64,000 bases of DNA, taken from Chlorobium sp. Lineage in GTDB: Bacteria; Bacteroidota; Chlorobiia; Chlorobiales; Chlorobiaceae. Both the position numbers and the translations under genes were made by a program. The notes under the pieces are model-generated. The model had not been told where the DNA came from and did no database searches. It saw nothing but the letters and a program-made list of their open reading frames with translations. This document shows, piece by piece, positions 16,901 through 27,475 of this stretch (positions are counted from its first letter, which is position 1; each line of letters starts with the position of its first letter). Location: contig JANQHQ010000039.1 in NCBI GenBank assembly GCA_028282595.1, positions 38,501-102,500 on the forward strand, written 5' to 3'.

Positions 16901-17475
16901 AGATCGTCCTGGACGGACTGAATGAAACAGGCGTGCGCCTGTGGCCTCGAATAGGCGTCTTCCGACTGCCTGGTTTCACCGGATTCCTGATCGACGTAAA
17001 AGTGACCCTGGGCGGGTCCGTCGATACCGTATGCGAAGTGAAGGCCTGTATTGAACCACTGGGGCGAATTCGGAGCGCCCATCTGGCCGAGCAGCATATA
17101 GGCGACCTCGTCGTAGAACGCCTGGGCGTCCTCGGCCGTATCGAAATAGTCGTGTTTCTCCCCCCACTCCTTCCAGCAACCGACCAGACGGTGAACGACC
17201 TGCCTGACCGAATGCTCGCTGCCGGTTACCGGGCGCCCCTTTTCGTCGAGAACGGGTTTATTCTGCTCGTCCGTCTGCGGAACACCGGTCTTCCGGAAAT
17301 ATTTCTGCGCCAGAATATCCGCCGCGACCTGCGACCACTGCTTGGGAACCTCGACGTCGTTCATTTCGAAAACTTTCGAACCGTCCGGATTGCGAAGCAC
17401 CGACGAGCGCGTCGTGTATTCGAACATGTCGTAGACATTGCGGCCTTTTCTGGTAAAGCGGCGGGAAATTTTCAT
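13999..17475 (-). CDS. nrdJ: Adenosylcobalamin-dependent ribonucleotide reductase (class II)
   Basis: This 1158-residue enzyme reduces ribonucleotides to deoxyribonucleotides using a radical from adenosylcobalamin, so it works without oxygen. Visible signatures are [13 protein letters not shown] near the N-terminus, [12 protein letters not shown], the active-site region [24 protein letters not shown] with the radical-site Cys, and [21 protein letters not shown]. The tail is a Cys-rich zinc ribbon (CENCGSM...[13 protein letters not shown]), typical of the large NrdJ form. The length is normal. Upstream I see no cobalamin riboswitch. The ATG of [11 protein letters not shown] is preceded by weak Shine-Dalgarno sequence only. 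It fits an anaerobe. Confidence 0.95.
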   Translation of the reverse strand: [1158 protein letters not shown]

Positions 17476-17712
17476 AGCGGTATGTCCTCGGGAATGCGAT
17501 GCTCGAAAAGGAGCTATCCTGTTTTATATTATAATCTTAACCATATCGGCCATTACCGGGAGATGATAACGGGGGCATGTAGAAATTTAATATACATCCG
17601 AACTGCAGTAATAAAAAGCATGGGGAAAGGACAAAATCGGAACGGCGCGCCGCAGCCCTGAAAACAGAGGGGTCCGGAGGAAATATTTTTTTTCGTGCGG
17701 ACGCCGCCAATG

Positions 17713-17744
17713 AAAAAAGCCCCCCTGCAAGCAGGAGGGCTTTT
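17713..17744 (-). terminator. Rho-independent terminator downstream of icd
   Basis: A 10-bp stem (GCCCTCCTGC and GCAGGGGGGC on the minus strand, TT loop, one mismatch) is followed by TTTTTT. It lies 24 bp past the icd stop. The complementary strand also ends in TTTT, so it may work in both directions. The rest of the 292-bp gap before nrdJ holds no gene that I can see. Confidence 0.85.
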
Positions 17745-17767
17745 CACGACCATGCAGCATGCCGCGT

Positions 17768-20008
<2,241 letters not shown>

Positions 20009-20075
20009 TTATCGTTATATGTTGCTTCTGTTTGTTTGTGTGTATATGTCCCCGATCGGGAAAAAACATCCGCAC

Positions 20076-20106
20076 CCGGCCGGTAACCCGACGGGTTACC
20101 GGCCGG
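20076..20106. repeat. Perfect 14-bp palindrome (hairpin) in the fabI-icd gap
   Basis: The arms CCGGCCGGTAACCC and GGGTTACCGGCCGG are exact inverted copies around a 3-base loop. On the minus strand a run of six U starts about 10 bases after the stem, so it could terminate fabI transcripts or structure the icd leader. A second hairpin (CGCCCGAAACGATCGGGCG, 20143-20161) lies 37 bp to the right. Confidence 0.7.
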
Positions 20107-20247
20107 AAGGGCGTACTCTTAAAAAAACAGTTTCCGCTCCGCCCGAAACGATCGGGCGGTTTCGATACAAGTTCTGTCCATGCCGACGCTACCGGAGCGT
20201 CAGCAGCTTAAAAACCGGAGACGAAGTGTGATGGTGCTCCGGAGTAA

Positions 20248-21129
20248 CTATTTGGAGGGTGGAAAGTCGTCCAGACCGATCCTTGAGGCGAGCTCCCTGT
20301 CATGAAGAGCCTCGTGCGCCAGCCTGATCATGGGAATCGTCGCGCCCATCGAGCTGTATCCGCCGTCATGAAACAGGTTCTGCATGGTCACCTTTCGGGT
20401 CAGGTCGCTGAGTAACGTCATAGCGTATTCCGCACACTCTTCCGCCGATGCGTTGCCGAGCGGAGACATCAGGTCGCTGTATTCGTACATCTGCTCGAAT
20501 CCCGGAATGCCGCTGCCGGCCTTGGTATGGGTCGGACTCTGGGAAATCGTGTTGATCCGTATCCCCCGCTGCGCAAGCCTCGGGCCGTAGCTTCTGACAA
20601 TCGATTCGAGAAGCGATTTCGCATCGCCCATGTCGGAATAGGTCCAGTAATTCCTCTGCGAAGCGATATAGGAGAGCGCCAGTATGCTCGCTCCGTCGTT
20701 GAGAGCGTCGTTCTTCAGGGCGGCCGAGATCAGGCGGTGAAACGAAATCCCCGATACGTTGAGAGTTTTCATGAACCACTCGTAGTTCAGCTCTTCATAG
20801 GGAACCTGTTTGCGGATGTTCTGCGACATGCCGATGGAGTGCACGATAAAATCCACCGGGCCCACTTTCTCTTTCAGCTCTCTGAAGGCTTTGTCCGCCT
20901 CGTCGTCCTTGCTCGCATCGCACAGTATGACCGGAGCGTTGCCGCACAGCCTGGACAGTTCGTCCATGCTGCCGAACCTCAGGGCGGTCGCTATATTGGA
21001 AATCGCAATACGTGCTCCTTCGTTATATGCCTGAACGGCAATCTGCCAGCCGATGCTGCTTTCATCCAGGGGGCCGAAAACAATCCCTTTCTTTCCTTTC
21101 AAAAGACCGTAATTCGCTTTATCAGGCAT
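20248..21129 (-). CDS. fabI: Enoyl-[acyl-carrier-protein] reductase
   Basis: This 293-residue short-chain dehydrogenase-type enzyme carries out the last reduction of each fatty-acid elongation round with NADH. The FabI-type nucleotide-binding start GKKGIVFGPLDESSIGWQIA is clear, followed by VDFIVHSIGMS, a Tyr-containing helix SYIASQRNYWTYSDMGDAKSLLES holding the catalytic Tyr and Lys, and RINTISQSPTHTKAGSGI, whose ISQSPT corresponds to the ISAGPI of typical FabI. The length is slightly above average, with a C-terminal extension (RLAHEALHDRELASRIGLDDF). A MITE sits 22 bp upstream of the start codon, so the native promoter has been displaced or replaced. Confidence 0.92.
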   Translation of the reverse strand: MPDKANYGLLKGKKGIVFGPLDESSIGWQIAVQAYNEGARIAISNIATALRFGSMDELSRLCGNAPVILCDASKDDEADKAFRELKEKVGPVDFIVHSIGMSQNIRKQVPYEELNYEWFMKTLNVSGISFHRLISAALKNDALNDGASILALSYIASQRNYWTYSDMGDAKSLLESIVRSYGPRLAQRGIRINTISQSPTHTKAGSGIPGFEQMYEYSDLMSPLGNASAEECAEYAMTLLSDLTRKVTMQNLFHDGGYSSMGATIPMIRLAHEALHDRELASRIGLDDFPPSK

Positions 21130-21151
21130 GAGTGTAAGCTGATTCTTTTAC

Positions 21152-21317
21152 AGGTATCTCTAAAAACGTATTGCGCGCTCAAATTGCTGCGTTCGGCTGT
21201 GCTCGAAATCCTCATCCCGACCTGTCGGGACTCCGGTTTTCGACAGTTTATCCCGATGCAATCGGGACTCCGTCCGCCTTGCTCTTTGCTCGCTCATGAC
21301 ACTTTTTAGAGGCACCC
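21152..21317. mobile_element. MITE, 166-bp copy, TSD TTAC
   Basis: The ends are aggtatctctaaaaacGTA and, inverted, TTTTTAGAGGCACCC. They match the GGGCACCTCTAAAA terminal repeat with a few changes at the left end. TTAC occurs immediately outside both ends (21148-21151 and 21318-21321) as a 4-bp target duplication. The interior holds two small palindromes, TCCCGACCTGTCGGGA and TCCCGATGCAATCGGGA. No coding capacity. It lies directly upstream of fabI. Confidence 0.85.
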
Positions 21318-21422
21318 TTACGATGTTTCGGGGGTGAAAATCCCAGCTAATTTAACATTTTAAAGAGAGAAGATACAAAGAATCGACCCAAATCCACAAC
21401 GAATCCCGGAGAAAAGGGAACA

Positions 21423-22724
21423 TTAAAACTTCATTTTCCTCAGAGTCCGGAGCTTGTTGAGAACATTCTTGTTGACGTTCAGCTCCATCTGCTCCTTTTC
21501 GACCGGAATCTCCCTGAACACCAGCTTCAGAGTATCGTCTTCCCGGATGAACTTCTCCATCTCGAGACTGTAGAGCGCCCTGGGAAGCGTAATGATGCGT
21601 TGCGCCCGGTCGACCGTGACCACTATATCCGTCCCCATGCGCTTGACCTCCACCTCTTCGGCCTCTTTCAGGAAGGGAATGCGGATGCAGAGAATCTCGC
21701 GGTGCTCGTCCGAGTGGGATTTGTTCCTGCTTTCGATCCAGAAATTCTTGCCCGAATAAAACACCTTTGCAGGCGACTGCTCGCCGAAAACGAGCTTGCT
21801 GACGTCGTGCAGGGAGTCCGGACCGATGGGTTCGGTGCGCTGGAGCTGACAGCGGAAAACCGGCGTGGGATAGAAGGAGTTATCGATCTCCATCAGGTAC
21901 TTGCTGTGCAGGTCGGCCCAAAATTCGAAGTACTCGCCGACGGTTTTCGATGTCGGCAGGATCTTGTTGATCACGATGCCGTCGATGTTGATCCCGTAGA
22001 GATGGACGAAGGTATAGGCGCGTTTGGTTTCGAGAATCGAGAGTTTCTCGGGGTTGAGAACGAGTCGGAAGGTCACTTCGGGACCGAGGATGAACTTGTT
22101 GATATCCTCCATCTGCTTGAGCAGCACGTTGACCTCTTCGAAAAACTCTTCGTCGGGTATCGAGTTCTTGCCCATCGGGCGCGCAAGCGAGGACATGCTT
22201 TTGTAGAGCTTGAAGAACTGCTTCCCCATGTTGCCGCCGATGATGATTTCGGGATAGGCCAGCAAACGGAGCGTGTTGCCCGTCGGCGACGTATCGAGCA
22301 CGACGGCGTCCCATCTGCCCGACTCGGCCTCGTCGACCAGCCGGCTCAGCGCGAAGATTTCGTCCAGGCCGGGCTGGGTCGTCAGCTCGGAAGCCATGCC
22401 GCTGTCGATCCCCTGGTTCTGGTAGGAGGACGAGACGAACTTCTGGAATCCCGACATGTTTTTCTTCAGCTCGTGGATCGTATCCACCTCCAGGCCGTAC
22501 AGATTGTCTTCGATCTTCCGGGGCTCGTTCCGGCTGATGGGTGTATTGAACACGTCCGAAAGCGAATGGGCGGGATCGGACGACATGATGAGCACGTTCT
22601 TGCCCTGTCTCGCCAGCGCGACCGCGGTGGACGAGGAAATCGTCGTCTTGCCGGTGCCGCCCTTGCCGGAATAAATGATGACCCGCGGCTGAGACTTGCC
22701 TTCTTCAAGATCCCTCGACAGCAT
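21423..22724 (-). CDS. ArsA/GET3-family ATPase with HSP20-like C-terminal domain
   Basis: The 433-residue protein has the deviant Walker A of the ArsA/MinD class, YSGKGGTGKTT (residues 18-28), switch region SSDPAHSLSDVF, and VVLDTSPTGNTLRLL. After the ATPase domain (to about residue 320) comes a beta-rich segment (FLKEAEEVEVKRMGTDIVVTVDRAQRIITLPRAL) typical of the ArsA-HSP20 domain common in Chlorobi and cyanobacteria. These proteins are more likely targeting factors for hydrophobic proteins than arsenite pumps; no arsB or arsR is near. Client proteins are unknown. The frame is preceded by a good ribosome-binding site (AGGAGAATC). Confidence 0.88.
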   Translation of the reverse strand: MLSRDLEEGKSQPRVIIYSGKGGTGKTTISSSTAVALARQGKNVLIMSSDPAHSLSDVFNTPISRNEPRKIEDNLYGLEVDTIHELKKNMSGFQKFVSSSYQNQGIDSGMASELTTQPGLDEIFALSRLVDEAESGRWDAVVLDTSPTGNTLRLLAYPEIIIGGNMGKQFFKLYKSMSSLARPMGKNSIPDEEFFEEVNVLLKQMEDINKFILGPEVTFRLVLNPEKLSILETKRAYTFVHLYGINIDGIVINKILPTSKTVGEYFEFWADLHSKYLMEIDNSFYPTPVFRCQLQRTEPIGPDSLHDVSKLVFGEQSPAKVFYSGKNFWIESRNKSHSDEHREILCIRIPFLKEAEEVEVKRMGTDIVVTVDRAQRIITLPRALYSLEMEKFIREDDTLKLVFREIPVEKEQMELNVNKNVLNKLRTLRKMKF

Positions 22725-22860
22725 AGATGATTCTCCTCTCCTTTTACCGGTCCGGGCGTCCTGACCACCGGCATTCCCTTCGGTTGTAAACGACTTACAT
22801 CAGGCATTCCACGATGCCGACGCAGATGCGTTGAAGGAATAAAGGTACCATTTTCCGGCT

Positions 22861-23451
22861 TCAGATAAAACGGATCTTTTTCTGCAGCGCCCTGTAGAGA
22901 AGCTCCATGTACTCGTCGTGTCCGACCTCCACCGCTCCGAGAAAACTGAGATGGGGATTGATGATCTGCGCGTCGAGCAGCTCGTATTCTCTTGTGCGCA
23001 GATGCATTATCAGCCGGTCGAAGGCGACCTTCGAGGCGTTGGGCGCGAGATGAAACATGGACTCGCCGAAAAACGCTCCGCCGAGCGCGAGACCGTAGAG
23101 CCCGCCGACGAGAGTCCCTTCGCGATAACACTCGACGCTGTGGGCGATGCCGTGGCGGTGCAGCTCCGTGTAGAGGTCTATTATCTCCCCCGATATCCAG
23201 GTTTCCCGCTCCTGTTTCCTCGGAGCGGCGCAGTTCCTGATGACGGCCGCGAAATCGCGGTTGAAACAGACCTCGAATTCGTTGCGTCTGACGAGGCGCC
23301 TGACGACGCGGGAAGGAACGTAGCGGTCCAGGGGCACGACGGCGCGGCGATAGGGCTGACACCAGTAAACCTTGCTGTCCGTGGGATCGGCCATGGGGAA
23401 ATAACCGTGACGATAGGCCCGCAGAATCTCGTCGACGCTCACCATCGGCAC
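22861..23451 (-). CDS. aat: Leucyl/phenylalanyl-tRNA-protein transferase
   Basis: This 196-residue enzyme attaches Leu or Phe from aminoacyl-tRNA to N-terminal Arg or Lys of proteins, making them substrates for ClpS/ClpAP. It shows the family start AYRHGYFPMADP, then WCQPYRRAVVPLD, WISGEIIDLYTELHRHGIAHSVECYREGTLVGGLYGLALGGAFFGESMF, the acetyltransferase-like core, and AFDRLIMHLRTREYELLDAQIINPHLSFLGA. The C-terminal region is slightly short. It is encoded on the same strand between an MJ1255-type glycosyltransferase and the ArsA-like ATPase. Confidence 0.95.
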   Translation of the reverse strand: MPMVSVDEILRAYRHGYFPMADPTDSKVYWCQPYRRAVVPLDRYVPSRVVRRLVRRNEFEVCFNRDFAAVIRNCAAPRKQERETWISGEIIDLYTELHRHGIAHSVECYREGTLVGGLYGLALGGAFFGESMFHLAPNASKVAFDRLIMHLRTREYELLDAQIINPHLSFLGAVEVGHDEYMELLYRALQKKIRFI

Positions 23452-23506
23452 CTCCTCTCCGTCCCCGGCGGAGCGCTGTACGGCGACACCCGTCCGGCAG
23501 GCGCAG

Positions 23507-24547
23507 CTACCGCTGTTGCCCGCAATCGGCCCATGCCGCCTCGACGTAACCCGGCAACCCGTCCCAGTCGCCGTTGGTTATCATTTCGGTGATATAGTCC
23601 ACGCTCCTGCTGTAGAGCAGGGGGTCACGTCCCGGTTCGAGGAGCCACTCCTTCAGAATGCCGCCGTCGAGCCGGTGCATCGTCATCCCGTAGGAGAGCT
23701 CGTCGAGGGCGAGCGCGTTCGACTCCTGCTCGATCTGCCCGTCAAGCGGCCTGAGCAACAGCTTCTTGCCGAGATGCAGGGCCTCGCCGGGCAGTTCGAA
23801 GCCGGCGTTGCAGACAACGCCGTTCGACTCCGCGAGATCACGCAGGAATCCCTCCCTCGAATAGCCCCGGAAGTGCAGATGACCGTCGTCCCGGTCCTCT
23901 TTCACCTTGCCGTAGATATGGAACTCGTGCGAATCGAACGGCGTCAGAAGGCTCCGGATATCGTCGACCTCCTCGAAAGGAAGGTAGACGAGAACCTTTC
24001 TCTCCCGGACGTCAGCCGCCCCGTTCCCGTAAAGACTTTCCGGAATGACCGGAGGAAATACCGGTTCCCGGAAATGGTGCCAGTGCAGCCCTGCGTTATA
24101 GCGGGCCGGAGCGAAGTTCAGCAGCGTGTAGCGTTCGAAAATGTTTCCCCTCGCAAGGGGGACCTTGTAGCAGAATGCGTACTGGTGGCCGAAACCCATA
24201 GAGGGAATGTTTTTCAGCCGTGCCGCCATGGCGGTTACCGGCTCGAAGTCGGTGATGACAAGATCGACGCCTTCCACATCGAGAGCCAGCACGTCGGACA
24301 TCAGTCTCGCCAGATCGAGCTGGAACATCGTTTCGATGTAGTTCATCTTTCCCTTGTAGGTCACGAGCGTCAGGCCTTTCAGCACCCTGTACGGTGAAAA
24401 AACCCCGATCTCCTTCAGCTCCTCCTCCCTGCGGCCGCTGATGATCACCTCGACGTCGTGGCCCGCCTCGCGCAGCTTGACGACCAGCTCCCTGCTGCGG
24501 CTTATATGACCGTTACCTGTCCCCTGGACCCCGAATAGGATTTTCAT
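23507..24547 (-). CDS. MJ1255/VC2487-type glycosyltransferase (GT-B, MurG-like)
   Basis: The 346-residue chain starts KILFGVQGTGNGHISRSRELV, a GT-B donor-domain start with the Gly-rich loop seen in MurG and UGT enzymes. It continues with GVDLVITDFEPVTAMAARL and has a C-terminal domain with NGVVCNAGFELPGEALHLGKKLLLRPLDGQIEQESNA, which places the UDP-sugar binding segment. This pattern defines the conserved MJ1255/VC2487 family. Its acceptor is not known. It sits between pcrA and aat on the minus strand with gaps of 94 and 55 bp, which would allow co-transcription. Confidence 0.8.
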   Translation of the reverse strand: MKILFGVQGTGNGHISRSRELVVKLREAGHDVEVIISGRREEELKEIGVFSPYRVLKGLTLVTYKGKMNYIETMFQLDLARLMSDVLALDVEGVDLVITDFEPVTAMAARLKNIPSMGFGHQYAFCYKVPLARGNIFERYTLLNFAPARYNAGLHWHHFREPVFPPVIPESLYGNGAADVRERKVLVYLPFEEVDDIRSLLTPFDSHEFHIYGKVKEDRDDGHLHFRGYSREGFLRDLAESNGVVCNAGFELPGEALHLGKKLLLRPLDGQIEQESNALALDELSYGMTMHRLDGGILKEWLLEPGRDPLLYSRSVDYITEMITNGDWDGLPGYVEAAWADCGQQR

Positions 24548-24641
24548 TCCGCAGACCGTTGCCTATGTGTTGATGGATCGTTCCCGGTTTCGTGCTTCGC
24601 CGTTTCCCTTCTCCCGCACGGGCGGATATCCTGTCGCGCGG

Positions 24642-26855
24642 TCATCTTTCGATCGTAAGGTTCGCATACTGCACCATCAGCGTTTTCTCGCCGGCCGTCC
24701 GGAAACGTATGACCGCTTTCTGGTGTTCCCCGCTGCCCTGCACCGAGACGACGACCCCCGGACCGAACATGGCGTGATGCACCCTCGTTCCGGCGCGGAG
24801 ACCCGCCGGCTTCGGCGGCGCCGGGCGCGCGTCCGGCGCGGCGGAGAACGCGGCCGGAACGGCGGCGCGGCCCGACCCCTGTGAAACGAAGCGGGACGCC
24901 CCGGCCGATGCCCCGTTTTCCCTGCTTCCGCCCCCTTCGGTCACCAGCAGTTCCCCGTCGATCTCGTCGATGAACATGGATCGCATGTTCCGCTGCGGCT
25001 GACCGTAATGATAGCGGCTTTTCGCCCACGAAAGAAACACCTTGCGCTGCGCCCTCGTCACCGCGACGTAGAACAGCCGCCGCTCCTCCTCCAGCTCCGC
25101 CTCTTCGTAGAAGTTGAGCGGAAACAGGCGTTCCTCCAGGCCGGTGATGAACACCACGGGAAACTCCAGACCCTTGGCCGAGTGAACCGTCATGAGCGAG
25201 ACGTAGTTCGTCGACTCCTGGACTTCGTCGTAATCCGTCGCGAGGGAAATATCGTTCAGGAAATCGTTCAGGCTGTTGGCGCCCTGGTTGTGGTCCGAAA
25301 AATCCCTCGCCATGGAGAGCAGTTCCTGGAGGTTTTCATACCTCGCCATGGCCTCCGGCGTGTTTTCGGCCTGCAGGAGCGAGGTGAGCCCCGTCGATTC
25401 GTACAGGGCCGAAAGCACCTCGTAGACCGAGCCCTCTTCCGCGACGCGCTTCAGATTTTCGATAACGGCGGCAAAGGCTTCGAGGGCGTTTTTCAGGCGT
25501 CCGGGGAATCCCGCCTCGGCGGCTTTCGTGACGGTCTCGTAAAGAGAGATATCGTGCTCGGCCGCGTAGGTCCGCAGCTTCCCGACGCTGACCTCCCCGA
25601 TCTTGCGCGGGGGAACGTTGATGATCCGCAGGAGCGATTCCGTATCGTGATCGTTGAGGATGAAGCGGAGATAGGCGATCGCGTCCTTGATCTCCCTGCG
25701 CTTGTAAAACGATATGCTGCCGAAGATCCTGTAGGGAATCCTGTGCATGCGGAGAATGTCCTCCAGTACCCTGGACTGGGCGTTCGTCCGGTAAAAAATC
25801 GCGAAATCCCTGTAGTCGAACCCCTTCGACAGTTTCCAGGTGCGGATGTAGTCACCCGCTTTCTCGGCCTCGTGCTTTTCGCTGAACGCCTCGAGAAGCG
25901 TCAGGGGTTCCCCCTCGCTCTGCTTCGAGACAAGCTCCTTTTCGATCTGCTTCCGGTTTCTCCTGATGATGCTGTTGGCCGCCTGCAGAATCGTCTGCGT
26001 GCTGCGGTAGTTCTCCACCAGCTTGAACACCGCGGCTTCCGGATAGTCGTCCTGGAAATTGAGGATATTGGTGATATCCGCCCCGCGCCAGGAGTAGATC
26101 GACTGCGCGTCGTCGCCGACCACGAAAATGTTGCGGTGCCGGGCGGCGAGGGCCTTGGCGACAAGGTACTGGACGCGGTTCGTATCCTGGTACTCGTCGA
26201 TGAGAATGTAGCCGAAGTACTCCTGAAGCTGTTCGAGCAGCGCCGGATGTTCACGGAACAGTTCGAGCGGCTTGAGGAGCAGGTCGTCGAAATCGAGCGC
26301 GTTGTTCTCGCGGAGTTTCGAAGTGTAGCGTTCGTAGACTCCGGCAATTTGTCGACTGTTGTAATCCGAGGCGTCGGCCTGAAACTGCGCGGGAAGGATG
26401 AAACTGTTTTTCGCCCGGCTGATGACTCCCTGAACGGTAGCGGCCGGCACGACGTCCACCGACATGCCGAGTTCCTTCATCACCTGCTTTATCAGACTCT
26501 TGCTGTCGTCCGCGTCGTAAATGGAAAAATTGCCGTTGTAACCGATCAGATGGATGTAGTTGCGGAGCAGGCGGGCGAAGATCGAATGGAAGGTGCCGAT
26601 CCAGAGACCCCGCGAGCTGCCGTCGTGCAACAGTTCATCGACCCTCTGGCGCATCTCGCTCGCGGCCTTGTTGGTGAAGGTCAGCGCAAGTATCCGGTGA
26701 GGCTCGACCCGCTTCTCGCCGATGAGGTAGGCGATTCTGTAGGTAATGACCCTGGTCTTGCCCGATCCCGCGCCGGCAAGCACCATAACCGGCCCCTCCG
26801 TGGTCCGGACGGCCTCCCGCTGCACGTCGTTAAGCTGTCGTAAAAAATCCGTCAA
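24642..26855 (-). CDS. pcrA: ATP-dependent DNA helicase, UvrD/PcrA type (SF1A)
   Basis: This 737-residue 3'-5' helicase acts in nucleotide-excision and mismatch repair and in removing proteins from DNA. The motifs in order are LNDVQREAV (Q motif), GAGSGKT, LTFTNKAASEMRQR (Ia), IDEYQDTN (II), GDDAQSIYSWRGAD (III), VENYRSTQTIL, FYRTNAQSRVLED (IV), VSLMTVHSAKGLEFPVVFITGLEERLFPL (V) and EERRLFYVAVTRAQ (VI). The C-terminus (about residues 650-737) has a linker and a Tudor-like fold (GTRVHHAMFGPGVVVSVQGSGEHQKAVIRF) of the kind that binds RNA polymerase in PcrA. Length and order are standard. Confidence 0.95.
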   Translation of the reverse strand: MTDFLRQLNDVQREAVRTTEGPVMVLAGAGSGKTRVITYRIAYLIGEKRVEPHRILALTFTNKAASEMRQRVDELLHDGSSRGLWIGTFHSIFARLLRNYIHLIGYNGNFSIYDADDSKSLIKQVMKELGMSVDVVPAATVQGVISRAKNSFILPAQFQADASDYNSRQIAGVYERYTSKLRENNALDFDDLLLKPLELFREHPALLEQLQEYFGYILIDEYQDTNRVQYLVAKALAARHRNIFVVGDDAQSIYSWRGADITNILNFQDDYPEAAVFKLVENYRSTQTILQAANSIIRRNRKQIEKELVSKQSEGEPLTLLEAFSEKHEAEKAGDYIRTWKLSKGFDYRDFAIFYRTNAQSRVLEDILRMHRIPYRIFGSISFYKRREIKDAIAYLRFILNDHDTESLLRIINVPPRKIGEVSVGKLRTYAAEHDISLYETVTKAAEAGFPGRLKNALEAFAAVIENLKRVAEEGSVYEVLSALYESTGLTSLLQAENTPEAMARYENLQELLSMARDFSDHNQGANSLNDFLNDISLATDYDEVQESTNYVSLMTVHSAKGLEFPVVFITGLEERLFPLNFYEEAELEEERRLFYVAVTRAQRKVFLSWAKSRYHYGQPQRNMRSMFIDEIDGELLVTEGGGSRENGASAGASRFVSQGSGRAAVPAAFSAAPDARPAPPKPAGLRAGTRVHHAMFGPGVVVSVQGSGEHQKAVIRFRTAGEKTLMVQYANLTIER

Positions 26856-26899
26856 TACGCTCTCGGAAAAAAAGTTATCACCGGAAACGCGGGTAAAAT

Positions 26900-26931
26900 A
26901 AAAAAAAACCGGTCTTCCGCCGCGACCGGAA
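26900..26931 (-). terminator. Terminator downstream of the pterin dehydratase gene
   Basis: On the minus strand TCCGGTC and GACCGGT pair around a GC-rich loop and are followed by at least eight U. It lies about 50 bp beyond the dehydratase stop and ahead of the pcrA promoter region. Confidence 0.75.
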
Positions 26932-26980
26932 CGGGTTATTTCCTTCGCGGCCGGAAATACTTTTTTTCCTCTCTACGGTC

Positions 26981-27277
26981 TCAGCCGCCATAGAGCGCCG
27001 ACGTTTCCGCGGCCATCCCGAAATCCTTTTCGCCGAGCCCTCCGAGCGAATGGCTCCACCAGGTCACCGTAACCTTTCCCCATCCGGTCTCGATCACCGG
27101 ATGGTGATCCGCCTTTTCCGCCGTCATGCCAACCTGGACGGTGAAGGCCATCGCCGTGATGAAATCGTCGAAGCGAAACGTCCGCTCCAGACGCGGCACT
27201 CCATCCACCCTGACAACGCTCCAGCCGGGCAGATCGTCCGCTTTCCTCTCAATACTCCTGTCGTCGAGCTTTATCAT
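26981..27277 (-). CDS. Pterin-4a-carbinolamine dehydratase
   Basis: This 98-residue protein dehydrates 4a-hydroxytetrahydropterin; in bacteria without aromatic hydroxylases it may serve folate or molybdopterin metabolism. The signature motif is present: FTVQVGMTAEKADHHPVIETGWGKVTVTWWSHSLGGL, with the two adjacent catalytic histidines (EKADHHP) and the WGKVTVTWWSH strand. The frame is open to 27331, but the ATG at 27275-27277 is chosen because it is preceded by CAGGAGGGTCTTTTC, a strong Shine-Dalgarno at ideal spacing. A MITE begins 57 bp upstream. Confidence 0.92.
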   Translation of the reverse strand: MIKLDDRSIERKADDLPGWSVVRVDGVPRLERTFRFDDFITAMAFTVQVGMTAEKADHHPVIETGWGKVTVTWWSHSLGGLGEKDFGMAAETSALYGG

Positions 27278-27333
27278 GAAAAGACCCTCCTGTCCGGAAC
27301 CGTTAATACGATACCCTGCATCCTGAAACAATA

Positions 27334-27475
27334 GGGCACCTCTATTAATTTGTTGCGCGCCCTGATTACTTCGTTAGCCGGTGCTCGAAATCCTCATGTA
27401 CTCTGTGTACACTCCGGTTTCTGTGCTCCGTCCGCCTCGTACTCAAGTCGCTCACGACAAGTAATAGAGGTGCCC
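27334..27475. mobile_element. MITE, 142-bp copy, TSD AATA
   Basis: The terminal inverted repeats GGGCACCTCTATTA and TAATAGAGGTGCCC are perfect over 14 bp. AATA lies immediately outside each end (27330-27333 and 27476-27479). The interior contains the family words TTGTTGCGCGCC and TCCGTCCGCCT. No coding capacity. It fills much of the 333-bp gap between the pterin dehydratase and the GH13 gene, the rest of which holds no other gene. Confidence 0.9.

Noticed and set aside
14293..17661. Long plus-strand open frames opposite nrdJ
   Set aside because: GC-rich codon shadows of a full class II ribonucleotide reductase; no recognisable domains or ribosome-binding sites.
17476..17760. Possible cobalamin riboswitch upstream of nrdJ
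   Set aside because: No B12-box or the expected multi-stem structure is recognisable in the leader.
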